DNA of 60,274 nucleotides from Melioribacteraceae bacterium (GTDB lineage: Bacteria; Bacteroidota; Ignavibacteria; Ignavibacteriales; Melioribacteraceae). Below the pieces are notes generated by a model. It ran no database searches. It was given only the letters and a program-made list of their open reading frames with translations, and was not told the DNA's origin. Positions within the stretch are counted from its first letter, which is position 1; every line of letters starts with the position of its first letter. Below are positions 1 to 7,882 of the stretch, in pieces. The stretch lies in the NCBI GenBank assembly GCA_021740785.1, contig JAIOZI010000027.1, positions 1 through 60,274 of the forward strand, read 5' to 3'. Position numbers and translations under genes: made by a program.

Positions 1-1
1 T

Positions 2-124
2 CCTAGGTTTAACAGAGCGGCAAAACGATTGGCCGAATTATTAAATGAAACTCACACAATATTTCCGGGTACAAATTTACGCTTAATTTTCAAAACCACT
101 GCACTTTCATTTTGCGGGGGGTAA
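2..124 (+). CDS. C-terminal tail of a probable transposase (partial, runs off left edge)
   Basis: An open frame enters from the left edge and stops at 122-124. The last residues include KRLAELLNETHTIFPGTNLR, a tail that resembles the C-terminus of IS1380-type DDE transposases from memory. No catalytic residue is in view, so the family is a guess. The reading frame is intact up to its stop. If correct, an insertion sequence borders the accessory block at 0.3-3.7 kb. No convincing terminal inverted repeat was identified after the stop. Confidence 0.45.
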   Translation, partial: PRFNRAAKRLAELLNETHTIFPGTNLRLIFKTTALSFCGG

Positions 125-309
125 GGTGTTCTGAATTTAAAAATAATATGGTGAGCCTAGAAACAATTATTTACTAAAACATTTTTAAATTGTCGAATTA
201 TTGATAATCACATAGATATAATAGTTGCAAAATAAAATTAAGCCGAGTTTAATTAATAGGTATCATCTCATTGATGTCACTAACATAGAAATAATTACGA
301 GGAGAAATA

Positions 310-996
310 ATGATTCGATATTTATCACTTTTAATAAAAATAATATTCTTTTCATTTTTTATTCTCGGATGTGCCTCTATTCCACCCGAAGCTCCAAAGC
401 TATCAAGTGAACTTGGAGAAAGAATCTCACAACTTGAAAATTCTAATTTGAGTTTGCTGCATAAATATTTCGATTTCAAGAGAAAAGCTGTGGATGAATT
501 TATGGAATTGGAATGGGCCCCACTCTTCATCAAGAATTTTTACGATAAACCCAACATTATTAAAACATGGGATGAAATTGTATCAAGTAATAATCCTGAA
601 GATAGAATAAAATTTCTGAAATTAACTCAAAAAGATATCCTGAATACAATCTATAAGAAAAGGCAAACCATGATTAATGCCCTCAATGAAATTGAAAAAA
701 GTATAGAGGACAATATTCGCAAGGAATTCTTACTTGCAAAAAGCGTTAACAATTCCATAACCAGTTACTTACTTTCTGCTTCTGAAGTAGCTACAAACAG
801 AGACCGGCTATTAAATACAATAGGGGTAAAAGAGGATTCAATTACTAATATCCTGGAAAGCATTGACAAAGCGACAAAACAAATAACGGAAGTTTCTGAT
901 ACCGCAGAATCAGCAACCAATAAAATTGACAGCTACATAAACGAATTAACCGAAATTAAAAACACATTTCACATAGGGGGCAACAATGGCAACTGA
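310..996 (+). CDS. Coiled-coil lipoprotein of unknown function
   Basis: 228-aa protein. The N-terminus has a basic start, a hydrophobic stretch and a lipobox LGC-A with the lipidated Cys near residue 21, so it should be an envelope lipoprotein. The rest is charged and helical, with a long heptad-like stretch at about residues 110-220 rich in E, K, N and I and few aromatics, suggesting a coiled coil. A GAGGAG Shine-Dalgarno motif precedes ATG 310. It overlaps the next gene by 11 nt and is followed by a DUF6765-like gene, so the three are probably one transcript. I do not recognise a named family. Function unknown; a structural or tethering role is only a guess. Confidence 0.75.
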   Translation: MIRYLSLLIKIIFFSFFILGCASIPPEAPKLSSELGERISQLENSNLSLLHKYFDFKRKAVDEFMELEWAPLFIKNFYDKPNIIKTWDEIVSSNNPEDRIKFLKLTQKDILNTIYKKRQTMINALNEIEKSIEDNIRKEFLLAKSVNNSITSYLLSASEVATNRDRLLNTIGVKEDSITNILESIDKATKQITEVSDTAESATNKIDSYINELTEIKNTFHIGGNNGN

Positions 997-1270
997 TTGG
1001 GAACAACTAGAAAAAGATTCAGCCAAAGCCGCTGAACATGCCAATGAAGAAACCGACTATATTCTTGCAGGCAAAATATCCTCGCTAACAAGAATGACAG
1101 ATGAAGAAGTAAAAGAACTTTTCCCGAAACCTGCAGACGTTAAAAAATTAGCAGAGTTAATGAAAATAGTTAAAAGCACTGAAGATAGAAATGAAAAGAT
1201 TAACAAAATCATTGAAAGAAGCGAAGAGTTCGGAAACGTAATAGTAACTCTATTAGATAAATTTATTTAA
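986..1270 (+). CDS. Small helical hypothetical protein
   Basis: 94-aa acidic protein with no signal peptide or membrane segment, predicted cytoplasmic. The sequence is amphipathic and helix-rich (many E, K, A, L). ATG 986 follows a strong purine-rich ribosome site (ATAGGGGG) that lies inside the end of the upstream lipoprotein gene, an 11-nt overlap typical of translational coupling. The next gene starts 17 nt after its stop. No family recognised; its role is presumably tied to its two neighbours. Confidence 0.7.
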   Translation: MATDWEQLEKDSAKAAEHANEETDYILAGKISSLTRMTDEEVKELFPKPADVKKLAELMKIVKSTEDRNEKINKIIERSEEFGNVIVTLLDKFI

Positions 1271-1287
1271 CAATCTTGGGGGTAATT

Positions 1288-2325
1288 ATGGATATTGAAT
1301 TTCATTATTACATAACTTATTTGATATGCAAAAGAGCCGGGTTTACAAACTCAGAGGCAAAAATAATCGCTTACTCGTCACAATTTGTTGATGATAACTC
1401 TATGATATTCGAAATAAATAAGGATACTGCGGAATATTATAGTAATTATATCAGTCAGACGATGAACATTCTGAAGCCGAAAGCAAAACTATTCAGAATA
1501 TATCCTATCTTTCATTTTATTCCGGGCGATCCGCTTTCCCCAACTACTTATAGAGCTGACGGTAAACTTCACTGGTTAAACACAACACCCAATAGTGAAA
1601 ACGCACAAAGGATTTTTAATGCTGCATTAGGAACAAATAATATTTACAGAATCGGTATAGCCATACATTCTTATGCGGATACATGGGCACATCAAAATTT
1701 TATCGGTTATTATGATTCTTTTAACTCTATGTCTGGAATACTTGAAACAGGAATACCAGACATAGGACATGCAGATGCGCAGCATAATCCTGATTGGCCC
1801 GGTTTGGTGTGGAAAGACAAAAGACTGCTGGGAAATCTTAAACGCGTTTCTAATAAAAATAGATTCATTGAAGCCGCAACCACAATAATGGAATCCTTGT
1901 GGTATCATAATTCGAAAGAACCTGATGAATTAGAGGAAAACAAAAACGAATTGATAAAAGATTTGGGAACTGCAATCGCTGAAAGAGATCAAACCAATGA
2001 TCTACAAGATGAAAGGATTGAAAGGTATATCAAGTTATCCGAAACATCAAACTATGGTGACGAGACATTAAAAAAATATGACGAAGAAGAGTGGTTTGAT
2101 GAAACTGTAAATGAAAATGTTCGCGGGCTTAGAGATAAAAGTGATATGTATGTTTCAAGATGGGATCCGTTTACAGATGTTTATACATGGAAAGACCCAG
2201 CTAATTATCAATCAACAAATTGGTATAAATTTCAGGAAGCAGTAAAATCTCATCAGAATGATGCGGAAGAGATTTTAAAACAAAAAACATTTATTAAGCT
2301 TGAAATGGATGTAAATACTTATTGA
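1288..2325 (+). CDS. DUF6765-like protein (zinc-dependent phospholipase-like fold suspected)
   Basis: 345 aa from ATG 1288, chosen because GGGGGTAATT sits just before it; an upstream TTG at 1276 is less likely. The N-terminus (MDIEFHYYITYLICKRAGF) and spaced motifs FHFIPGD, IAIHSYADTWAHQNFIGY and IGHADAQHNPD match what I recall of DUF6765 proteins. The many conserved His and Asp residues in helices resemble the layout of zinc-dependent phospholipase C/P1-nuclease folds, but that is inference. No signal peptide is present, so it is probably cytoplasmic or exported by another route. Third gene of a compact cassette with a lipoprotein and a small helical protein. Enzymatic activity is not established for the family. 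Confidence 0.65.
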   Translation: MDIEFHYYITYLICKRAGFTNSEAKIIAYSSQFVDDNSMIFEINKDTAEYYSNYISQTMNILKPKAKLFRIYPIFHFIPGDPLSPTTYRADGKLHWLNTTPNSENAQRIFNAALGTNNIYRIGIAIHSYADTWAHQNFIGYYDSFNSMSGILETGIPDIGHADAQHNPDWPGLVWKDKRLLGNLKRVSNKNRFIEAATTIMESLWYHNSKEPDELEENKNELIKDLGTAIAERDQTNDLQDERIERYIKLSETSNYGDETLKKYDEEEWFDETVNENVRGLRDKSDMYVSRWDPFTDVYTWKDPANYQSTNWYKFQEAVKSHQNDAEEILKQKTFIKLEMDVNTY

Positions 2326-2620
2326 TATTGTTAAATATGAATTAAAGACCAATAATTCAAAAAGCTTTTAATAACACAAGGTGGTTTAAGTTTAAAATAG
2401 AGAATTACAATTTGATTTTGTTATCCAATATATTTAGTTTGCTGGTACTTCAATAAGCTAAAATATCTTTTAAGTGTATTTAAAAATAAAATCTAACAAA
2501 TATTTTCAATAAGTAAATCTTTATTCAACACCTTGGAATTATTTGTGATTTAAGAAAAGAACTTAAGTTGCGCATTAATTTGATCTAATTAATAATATAT
2601 AAACTAATCGGGAGACTAAT

Positions 2621-2851
2621 ATGCTAAAAACGGATAACTACTGGACTAGCCCAAGAAAGGATGGGAGTTGGTCAGTAAAAAAAACGGGTTCTAGTAGAGT
2701 AAATTCAATTCATGAAACTCAAGCCTCAGCATGGAAAGAAACAAGACGATTGGCAAGAGGATCTGGTTCAGAAGCTTTTCTCCAAGGGCGAGATGGTAAA
2801 ATTCGGGCACGTAATTCATATGGTCATGACCCATTTCCACCACGTGGCTAG
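2621..2851 (+). CDS. DUF2188 family small protein
   Basis: 76-aa protein. The pattern W-x-V-K-x-x-GSSR, a short alternating helix (TQASAWKETRRLARGSGSEA), then GRDGKIRARNSYGHDPFPPRG-like tail is the typical DUF2188 signature: a double-stranded-RNA-binding-like small fold of unknown function. Length is normal for the family. GGGAG precedes ATG 2621. The downstream HAD gene starts 7 nt after its stop, so both are probably co-transcribed. Such genes occur widely in islands and on plasmids; nothing here reveals its specific role. Confidence 0.8.
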   Translation: MLKTDNYWTSPRKDGSWSVKKTGSSRVNSIHETQASAWKETRRLARGSGSEAFLQGRDGKIRARNSYGHDPFPPRG

Positions 2852-2858
2852 TTAACAA

Positions 2859-3734
2859 ATGAAAAAGCATATTCCATTTGCGATTGCATACGATTTCGAT
2901 GGAACCCTTGCCCCAGGAAATATGCAAGAGAGGGATTTTATTCCTGCTATAGGAATGAACAAAAAAAGGTTTTGGGATGAAGTTAAGAATGATTCAAAAA
3001 AACATGAGGCAGATAACATCCTTATCTATATGCATCTCATGCTAAAAAAAGCTGAAGCTCAATCGGTTCAAGTAAGAAAAAAAGATTTTGAGGAATTTGG
3101 AAAAGACCTACCCTTTTTCGAAGGTGTCCTCCCATATGAAGATAAGTTCAAAAAACAAAAAGGGTGGTTTGATCGAATAAATGAATATGGCAAACATAGC
3201 AATGTCGCTGTTGACCATTTTATCATCTCCTCTGGCATTAGAGAAATGGTAACGGGCACAAAAATTTCAAAAAAGTTTAAGGCAATTTTTGCATCCTCAT
3301 TTTGCTACGATCATCATGGGGTAGCAAAATGGCCTGCGCTCGCTTTAAATTACACATCAAAAACTCAATTCTTGTTTAGGATAAATAAGGGATGCCTCAA
3401 TGTTTATGAACATAAAGATATTAATAGATATGTACCCGACAAAGATAGAGCGGTACCGTTTAAAAATATTATATACATTGGTGATGGCGAAACGGATATT
3501 CCCTGTTTTAGACTTGTAAAAGATAGAGGAGGAAATTCAGTAGCTGTATATAAACCACATACGCCAAAGGCAAAAACGAAATCTGAAGAAATGTTTAACG
3601 ATGGTCGGGTTAATTTTATAGCTCCTGCTGATTTTCGTGATGGAACGTTACTCGATAGAATAGTAAAATCGCTCATAGATAAAATACAGCACGATGCAGA
3701 AATATATAGTCTTGCCAAGCAATTACATAGATAA
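2859..3734 (+). CDS. HAD-superfamily phosphatase
   Basis: 291 aa. HAD motif I is AYDFDGTLAPG near residue 12, motif II is probably IISSG near residue 120, and motif IV is YIGDGETDIPCF near residue 205. These support an Mg-dependent phosphatase with an aspartyl-phosphate intermediate. The insert between motifs I and II is a helical cap. No signal peptide; cytoplasmic. The substrate cannot be read from sequence. It follows the DUF2188 gene by 7 nt with no clear ribosome site of its own, suggesting coupling, and it converges on the prolyl oligopeptidase gene. Confidence 0.8.
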   Translation: MKKHIPFAIAYDFDGTLAPGNMQERDFIPAIGMNKKRFWDEVKNDSKKHEADNILIYMHLMLKKAEAQSVQVRKKDFEEFGKDLPFFEGVLPYEDKFKKQKGWFDRINEYGKHSNVAVDHFIISSGIREMVTGTKISKKFKAIFASSFCYDHHGVAKWPALALNYTSKTQFLFRINKGCLNVYEHKDINRYVPDKDRAVPFKNIIYIGDGETDIPCFRLVKDRGGNSVAVYKPHTPKAKTKSEEMFNDGRVNFIAPADFRDGTLLDRIVKSLIDKIQHDAEIYSLAKQLHR

Positions 3735-3741
3735 TATTTAA

Positions 3742-3765
3742 CCGCCGATTTTATAAAACCGGCGG
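3742..3765. terminator. Hairpin between convergent genes
   Basis: CCGCCG at 3742-3747 pairs with CGGCGG at 3760-3765, and the intervening bases contain a self-complementary TTTTATAAAA core that extends the stem. It sits in the 43-bp gap between the convergent HAD and prolyl oligopeptidase genes, a position expected of a bidirectional terminator. There is no strong T-run on either side, so termination is inferred from position. Confidence 0.45.
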
Positions 3766-3777
3766 AGGTTTGCAAAG

Positions 3778-5895
3778 TCAATTTAGTTCCGGTTCCAGAC
3801 CAAAATTATAAAACATGAATGACCACAGGTCTGTGTAAAGATCAATTGTTTTGGAAGTGCTTGTTCCGGCGCCGTGTCCGACCTTTGTTTCAATTCTAAT
3901 CAGCAAAGGATTATCTTTAGCTGCTTTTTCCTGTAAGGCGGCAGCATACTTAAATGAATGCGCCGGGAATACACGGTCGTCATGATCAGCAGTTGTTACC
4001 ATAGTTGCAGGATAACGTACGCCTTCCTTAATATTATGAAGCGGTGAATATGCATACAAAAACTCAAATTGATCTTCATTATCACTTGAACCATATTCGG
4101 GAACCCACGCCCAGCCAATAGTAAATTTATGAAACCGCAGCATATCCATCACACCCACTGCAGGCAGAGCAACCTTAAATAAATCGGGACGTTGATTAAT
4201 CACAGCGCCAACCAGCAGTCCGCCGTTGGATCCGCCCTGACATGCGAGCATCTCAGGGTTTGTATAATTTTCAGCAATCAAGTATTCAGCGGCTGAAATG
4301 AAGTCATCAAACACATTTTGTTTTTTATCTAACATTCCCGCTTCATGCCAATCTTTTCCGTATTCACCGCCGCCGCGCAGACACGCCATTGCATAAATGC
4401 CTCCGCTTTCAATTATCGGAATTGCAGTTAACCTAAAGCTTGGTGTCATTGAAATATCAAATCCACCATAAGCGTAAAGAAGTGTCGGATTATTACCGTT
4501 TAATTCCAATCCTTTTTTATGCACTATAAATAATGGGATCTCCTTACCGTCCTTGCTTTTGTAAAACACTTGCTTTGTTTCATAATCATCGGGATTAAAT
4601 TTTACATCGGATTTTCTAAACAACTCCGATTTATTCTCAACCACGTCATATTTAAAAATCGTAGGCGGATAGGTAAACGAAGTGAATGTGTAGAATAATT
4701 CCGTGTCTTCTTTTTCACCGCCAAAACCATAAGCTGTTCCAATGCCGGGTAACTCGATATCATAAAGCTTGTTCCCTTCAATATCAAAAGCGAATACTTT
4801 TGTATTTGCATCAACCAAATATGAAACCAATAATTTATCGCTTACATAAGCGGCACTATTAATAACATTTTCAGATTCGGGTATAACGGTTGTCCAATTT
4901 GATTTTTCAGGGTTAGCAGGATCAATCATAACCAATTTTTTGTTTGGTGCGTCATAGTTGGTCATAATCAAAAACTTTTCATTTATATTTTCAACAAAAC
5001 CATATTCTGCTTCAAATTCTTCAATAAGCATTTTTATTGGTGAGCCGGTACTGAGGTTTTGATAATATAAAACATTTTCGCTTGCAGAACCTTCCCACCC
5101 GGAAATAATCAAATAATTTTCATCGCTTGTCACTCCGGCTGAAAATCCTCTTTGCGGATTTGTTTTATCCTCCAGTACTAAAACATCTTCCGACTGAGGC
5201 GTACCGAGTTTATGATAATACAATTTTTGAAATTCATTTTTTGCTTTCAATTCTTCGCCTTCTTTCGGCGCATCATATCGGCTGTAATAAAATCCGTCCT
5301 TATACCACGCCATTCCCGTAAATTTTGCCCAGATAATATGATCGTCAAGTTTCTCTCGTGTGTCTACGTCCATAACAAAAATTTCCCGCCAGTCTGATCC
5401 GCCTTTAGAAATTGCGTACGAGCAGTATTTATCATCGTTTGAAAAAGCCATACCGGCTAAACTAATTGAACCGTCATCAGAAAATGTATTCGGATCTAAA
5501 AACACAACCGGTTCACCGTCTAAACCCTCTTGATAATAAACAACACTCTGCTCTTGGAGTCCGTCGTTCTTTGAGAAGAAATAATATTTACCGATTTTTC
5601 TTGGAGCCGAATATTTTTCATAATCCCAAAGTTCAGTCAAACGTTTTCTAAAATCTTCGCGAAATGGTATTTGATCAAGATAGCCGTAAGTAACATTATT
5701 CTGTGCATTGACCCATTCAGTTGTTTCCTCCGAATTATTATCTTCAAGCCACCTGTAAGGATCGGCAACCTGTGTACCGAAATAATCATCTACCGCATCA
5801 CCCTTCTTCGTTTCAGGATATTTAACATCCGGTTTTTGTGAGCACGCCGATAAAATGATCAGCATAATGAAAAGAAAAGACAGTTTTGATTTCAT
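3778..5895 (-). CDS. Prolyl oligopeptidase (S9A), lipoprotein
   Basis: 705 aa, the usual length for S9A. It should cut short peptides after proline. The N-terminal signal ends in a lipobox (ILSAC, Cys18), so it is membrane-anchored in the envelope. A beta-propeller covers roughly residues 70-420 and the alpha/beta-hydrolase domain follows. The triad is visible: Ser556 in QGGSNGG, Asp640 in DHDDRV and His674 in VGHGAGTS, with spacing very close to the porcine enzyme. AGGGGGAAGT lies before the ATG. It is divergent from the M14 peptidase cluster that starts at 6233, fitting a joint role in extracellular peptide use. Confidence 0.95.
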   Translation of the reverse strand: MKSKLSFLFIMLIILSACSQKPDVKYPETKKGDAVDDYFGTQVADPYRWLEDNNSEETTEWVNAQNNVTYGYLDQIPFREDFRKRLTELWDYEKYSAPRKIGKYYFFSKNDGLQEQSVVYYQEGLDGEPVVFLDPNTFSDDGSISLAGMAFSNDDKYCSYAISKGGSDWREIFVMDVDTREKLDDHIIWAKFTGMAWYKDGFYYSRYDAPKEGEELKAKNEFQKLYYHKLGTPQSEDVLVLEDKTNPQRGFSAGVTSDENYLIISGWEGSASENVLYYQNLSTGSPIKMLIEEFEAEYGFVENINEKFLIMTNYDAPNKKLVMIDPANPEKSNWTTVIPESENVINSAAYVSDKLLVSYLVDANTKVFAFDIEGNKLYDIELPGIGTAYGFGGEKEDTELFYTFTSFTYPPTIFKYDVVENKSELFRKSDVKFNPDDYETKQVFYKSKDGKEIPLFIVHKKGLELNGNNPTLLYAYGGFDISMTPSFRLTAIPIIESGGIYAMACLRGGGEYGKDWHEAGMLDKKQNVFDDFISAAEYLIAENYTNPEMLACQGGSNGGLLVGAVINQRPDLFKVALPAVGVMDMLRFHKFTIGWAWVPEYGSSDNEDQFEFLYAYSPLHNIKEGVRYPATMVTTADHDDRVFPAHSFKYAAALQEKAAKDNPLLIRIETKVGHGAGTSTSKTIDLYTDLWSFMFYNFGLEPELN

Positions 5896-6232
5896 ACTTC
5901 CCCCTAAAATGTAATTTGAAATGATGTTTAAGATAATAAGAAAATTTGAAAATGATAAATGAAAAGACTAACTTGTTACGTTTTATCATGGAAAGGAAGT
6001 ATTTATTAATAACCGGCAATTAATTTAATCGGAACTTATCTAACAAGAATTCAAAAAAGAAACTACGTAATGGGGGAAAGGTTTTTTGCAGCATGAGATC
6101 CCGCCATATTAGAAAGAAATTAATGTTCAATAAAATTATATAATCAGTTATTGCTAAGAACAAACAAAAATATTCACATGCCTCATAAGCAGCAAAAAAG
6201 TTAAGTCATATTAATTTTATGGAGATCCGCTA
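5896..6232. other. 337-bp intergenic region between divergent peptidase genes
   Basis: AT-rich spacer between the divergently transcribed prolyl oligopeptidase and M14 genes. It must contain both promoters, but I see no clear Bacteroidota -33/-7 pair, no strong hairpin and no convincing open frame with a ribosome site. Confidence 0.5.
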
Positions 6233-6793
6233 ATGAATATCATTAGATCAGCAATTGTATTGTTAATTCTCATTACACTTTCCTTATCAGCGCAATCGAA
6301 ATACCTTTCACACAATGATCAGTATTCCACAATAAAAGGATTAGTTAATGATCACAGCAGCATCAGCAGGATAATAGAAATCGGAAAAACCACCAGCGAC
6401 AAAGAACTTTACGTTGTTGAAATCGCGAAAGGCGATGTTCAAAACAAACCGGGATTTCTTGTTATTGCCGGTGTTGAACCGGATGATCTTGCCGGAACGG
6501 CTGCGGCACAAGATTTTATCGAAATGATCTTGAATAATGCAGAGGTTGATTCGATCAAATCATTGATTGAAAATTATTCGCTTTATGTTTTACCGCGCCT
6601 TTCTCCAGATGCACTGGACGGATATTTTGAAAATGTGAAATCAGAATATCTTGGCAATCATCAATCGTATGACTTGGATAGAGACGGGTTTAATGATGAA
6701 GATGGATTTAATGATCTAAACAACGACAACCTAATTTCAATGATGCGAATCGAAGACCCGGAAGGTGAATGGATCGAGGAGATAATAAACTAG
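6233..6793 (+). CDS. M14-peptidase homologue, N-terminal part (frameshifted; zinc ligands replaced)
   Basis: 186 aa with a cleavable signal peptide (…TLSLSAQS). It aligns by eye with the two M14 paralogues downstream: GEPL-like core, YVLPRLSPDALDGYF, and the Asp-rich insert DLDRDGFNDEDGFNDLNND. Where the paralogues carry the HxxE zinc motif (HANE), this copy reads E82-P-D-D85, so both zinc ligands of motif 1 are substituted. The frame ends soon after GEWIE, and the rest of the domain continues in another frame from 6769, an apparent 1-nt loss around 6770-6790. Either a recent pseudogene, an assembly error or a recoded gene. Confidence 0.75.
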   Translation: MNIIRSAIVLLILITLSLSAQSKYLSHNDQYSTIKGLVNDHSSISRIIEIGKTTSDKELYVVEIAKGDVQNKPGFLVIAGVEPDDLAGTAAAQDFIEMILNNAEVDSIKSLIENYSLYVLPRLSPDALDGYFENVKSEYLGNHQSYDLDRDGFNDEDGFNDLNNDNLISMMRIEDPEGEWIEEIIN

Positions 6794-7866
6794 GCGGACT
6801 AATGATCAAAGCTGATCCGAAAAAAGGTCAAGCAGGAAAATACAAACTTTTATTCGAAGGAAAAGATGATGACGGCGACGGGAAAGTTAATGAAGATCCC
6901 GTTGGAGGAATTAACGTAAACATGAACGGGACAAACGAATACAAGCCTTATGAAACGTATGGCGGCGTTCACCCATTTGCTGCAAAAGAGTTGATTGCAC
7001 TTGCAGATTTTTTATTTGAGCGTCCGAACATTTTATCGGTTTTCACTTTTAACTATCACAACAATTTCGATAAAGGCTGGAAGATCAAATACAAGGGACG
7101 CAGATCGAAAGGAAATATGTTCAGTACAGATTCCGCTGCATATAATGCATTAGCGTCGGATTTAAAACCACTTGCAAAATATCCCGGAGAAAAGTTAAAC
7201 AACGGAAGTATTGCCGGCTGGGCTTTTTATGATGCGGGCAGATTTAGTTTTTCCGCTCCTGCCTGGACATATCCCGAAGTGAAGGATTCCACAGAAGAAA
7301 AAAACAAAAAGAACAAAAAGAAAACCGATGATAATAGAGAAACATTAGCTTATAAATGGATAGTAAAAAACACACCGGGAAATTATTTGGAATGGAAGGA
7401 AATTAAACATCCGGATTTTCCAAATCAAAAAGTTGAGGTTGGGGGATTTGTACCGTTCGCTAAAAATAATCCGCCGGAAGACAGCCTAACAATAATTTCA
7501 AAAAACGCCAACAAACTTCTATTCCGGTTATATAAAAGTCTGCCATTGTTGAAAGTACCCGAACCTTTGGTAGAAGATCTCGGGAATGATGTTTTCAGGG
7601 TGACTCTCACAATTAAAAATGAAGGAACGTTGCCGACGCATACTGAAGTCGGGAGGGGAGTAAAAGCATTACAGCCTGTATTAATTAAAACAAAGCCGGC
7701 GAAAAGTCAAACCATTGCCTCCGGAAATGAGATCACATTTATCCAAGATCCGATAACTGGCGGTTCAGCAGTAACAAAAACTTTTGTAATTGTTGGCAAA
7801 GGCAGGGTAGTATTTAATGTTGGTTCTCCCTCTGCCGGTTACAATGAATTGAATGTCCAATTGTAA
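6769..7866 (+). CDS. M14-peptidase homologue, C-terminal part (continuation after frameshift)
   Basis: 365 aa that lacks its own start context; it overlaps the preceding fragment by 25 nt and continues the same domain order as the downstream paralogues: Asp-rich loop (DDDGDGKVNEDPVGG), NVNMNG in place of NRNWG, then NYHNNFDKG where the third zinc His lies, and a C-terminal beta domain ending in SAGYNELNVQL. A Lys/Asn-rich stretch (about residues 176-190) is a local insertion. The long open frame implies the frameshift is recent or not real. With motif 1 altered, the full product is probably a non-catalytic M14-like protein. Confidence 0.7.
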   Translation: MDRGDNKLGGLMIKADPKKGQAGKYKLLFEGKDDDGDGKVNEDPVGGINVNMNGTNEYKPYETYGGVHPFAAKELIALADFLFERPNILSVFTFNYHNNFDKGWKIKYKGRRSKGNMFSTDSAAYNALASDLKPLAKYPGEKLNNGSIAGWAFYDAGRFSFSAPAWTYPEVKDSTEEKNKKNKKKTDDNRETLAYKWIVKNTPGNYLEWKEIKHPDFPNQKVEVGGFVPFAKNNPPEDSLTIISKNANKLLFRLYKSLPLLKVPEPLVEDLGNDVFRVTLTIKNEGTLPTHTEVGRGVKALQPVLIKTKPAKSQTIASGNEITFIQDPITGGSAVTKTFVIVGKGRVVFNVGSPSAGYNELNVQL

Positions 7867-7882
7867 TCCGGGGGAGACGTTA

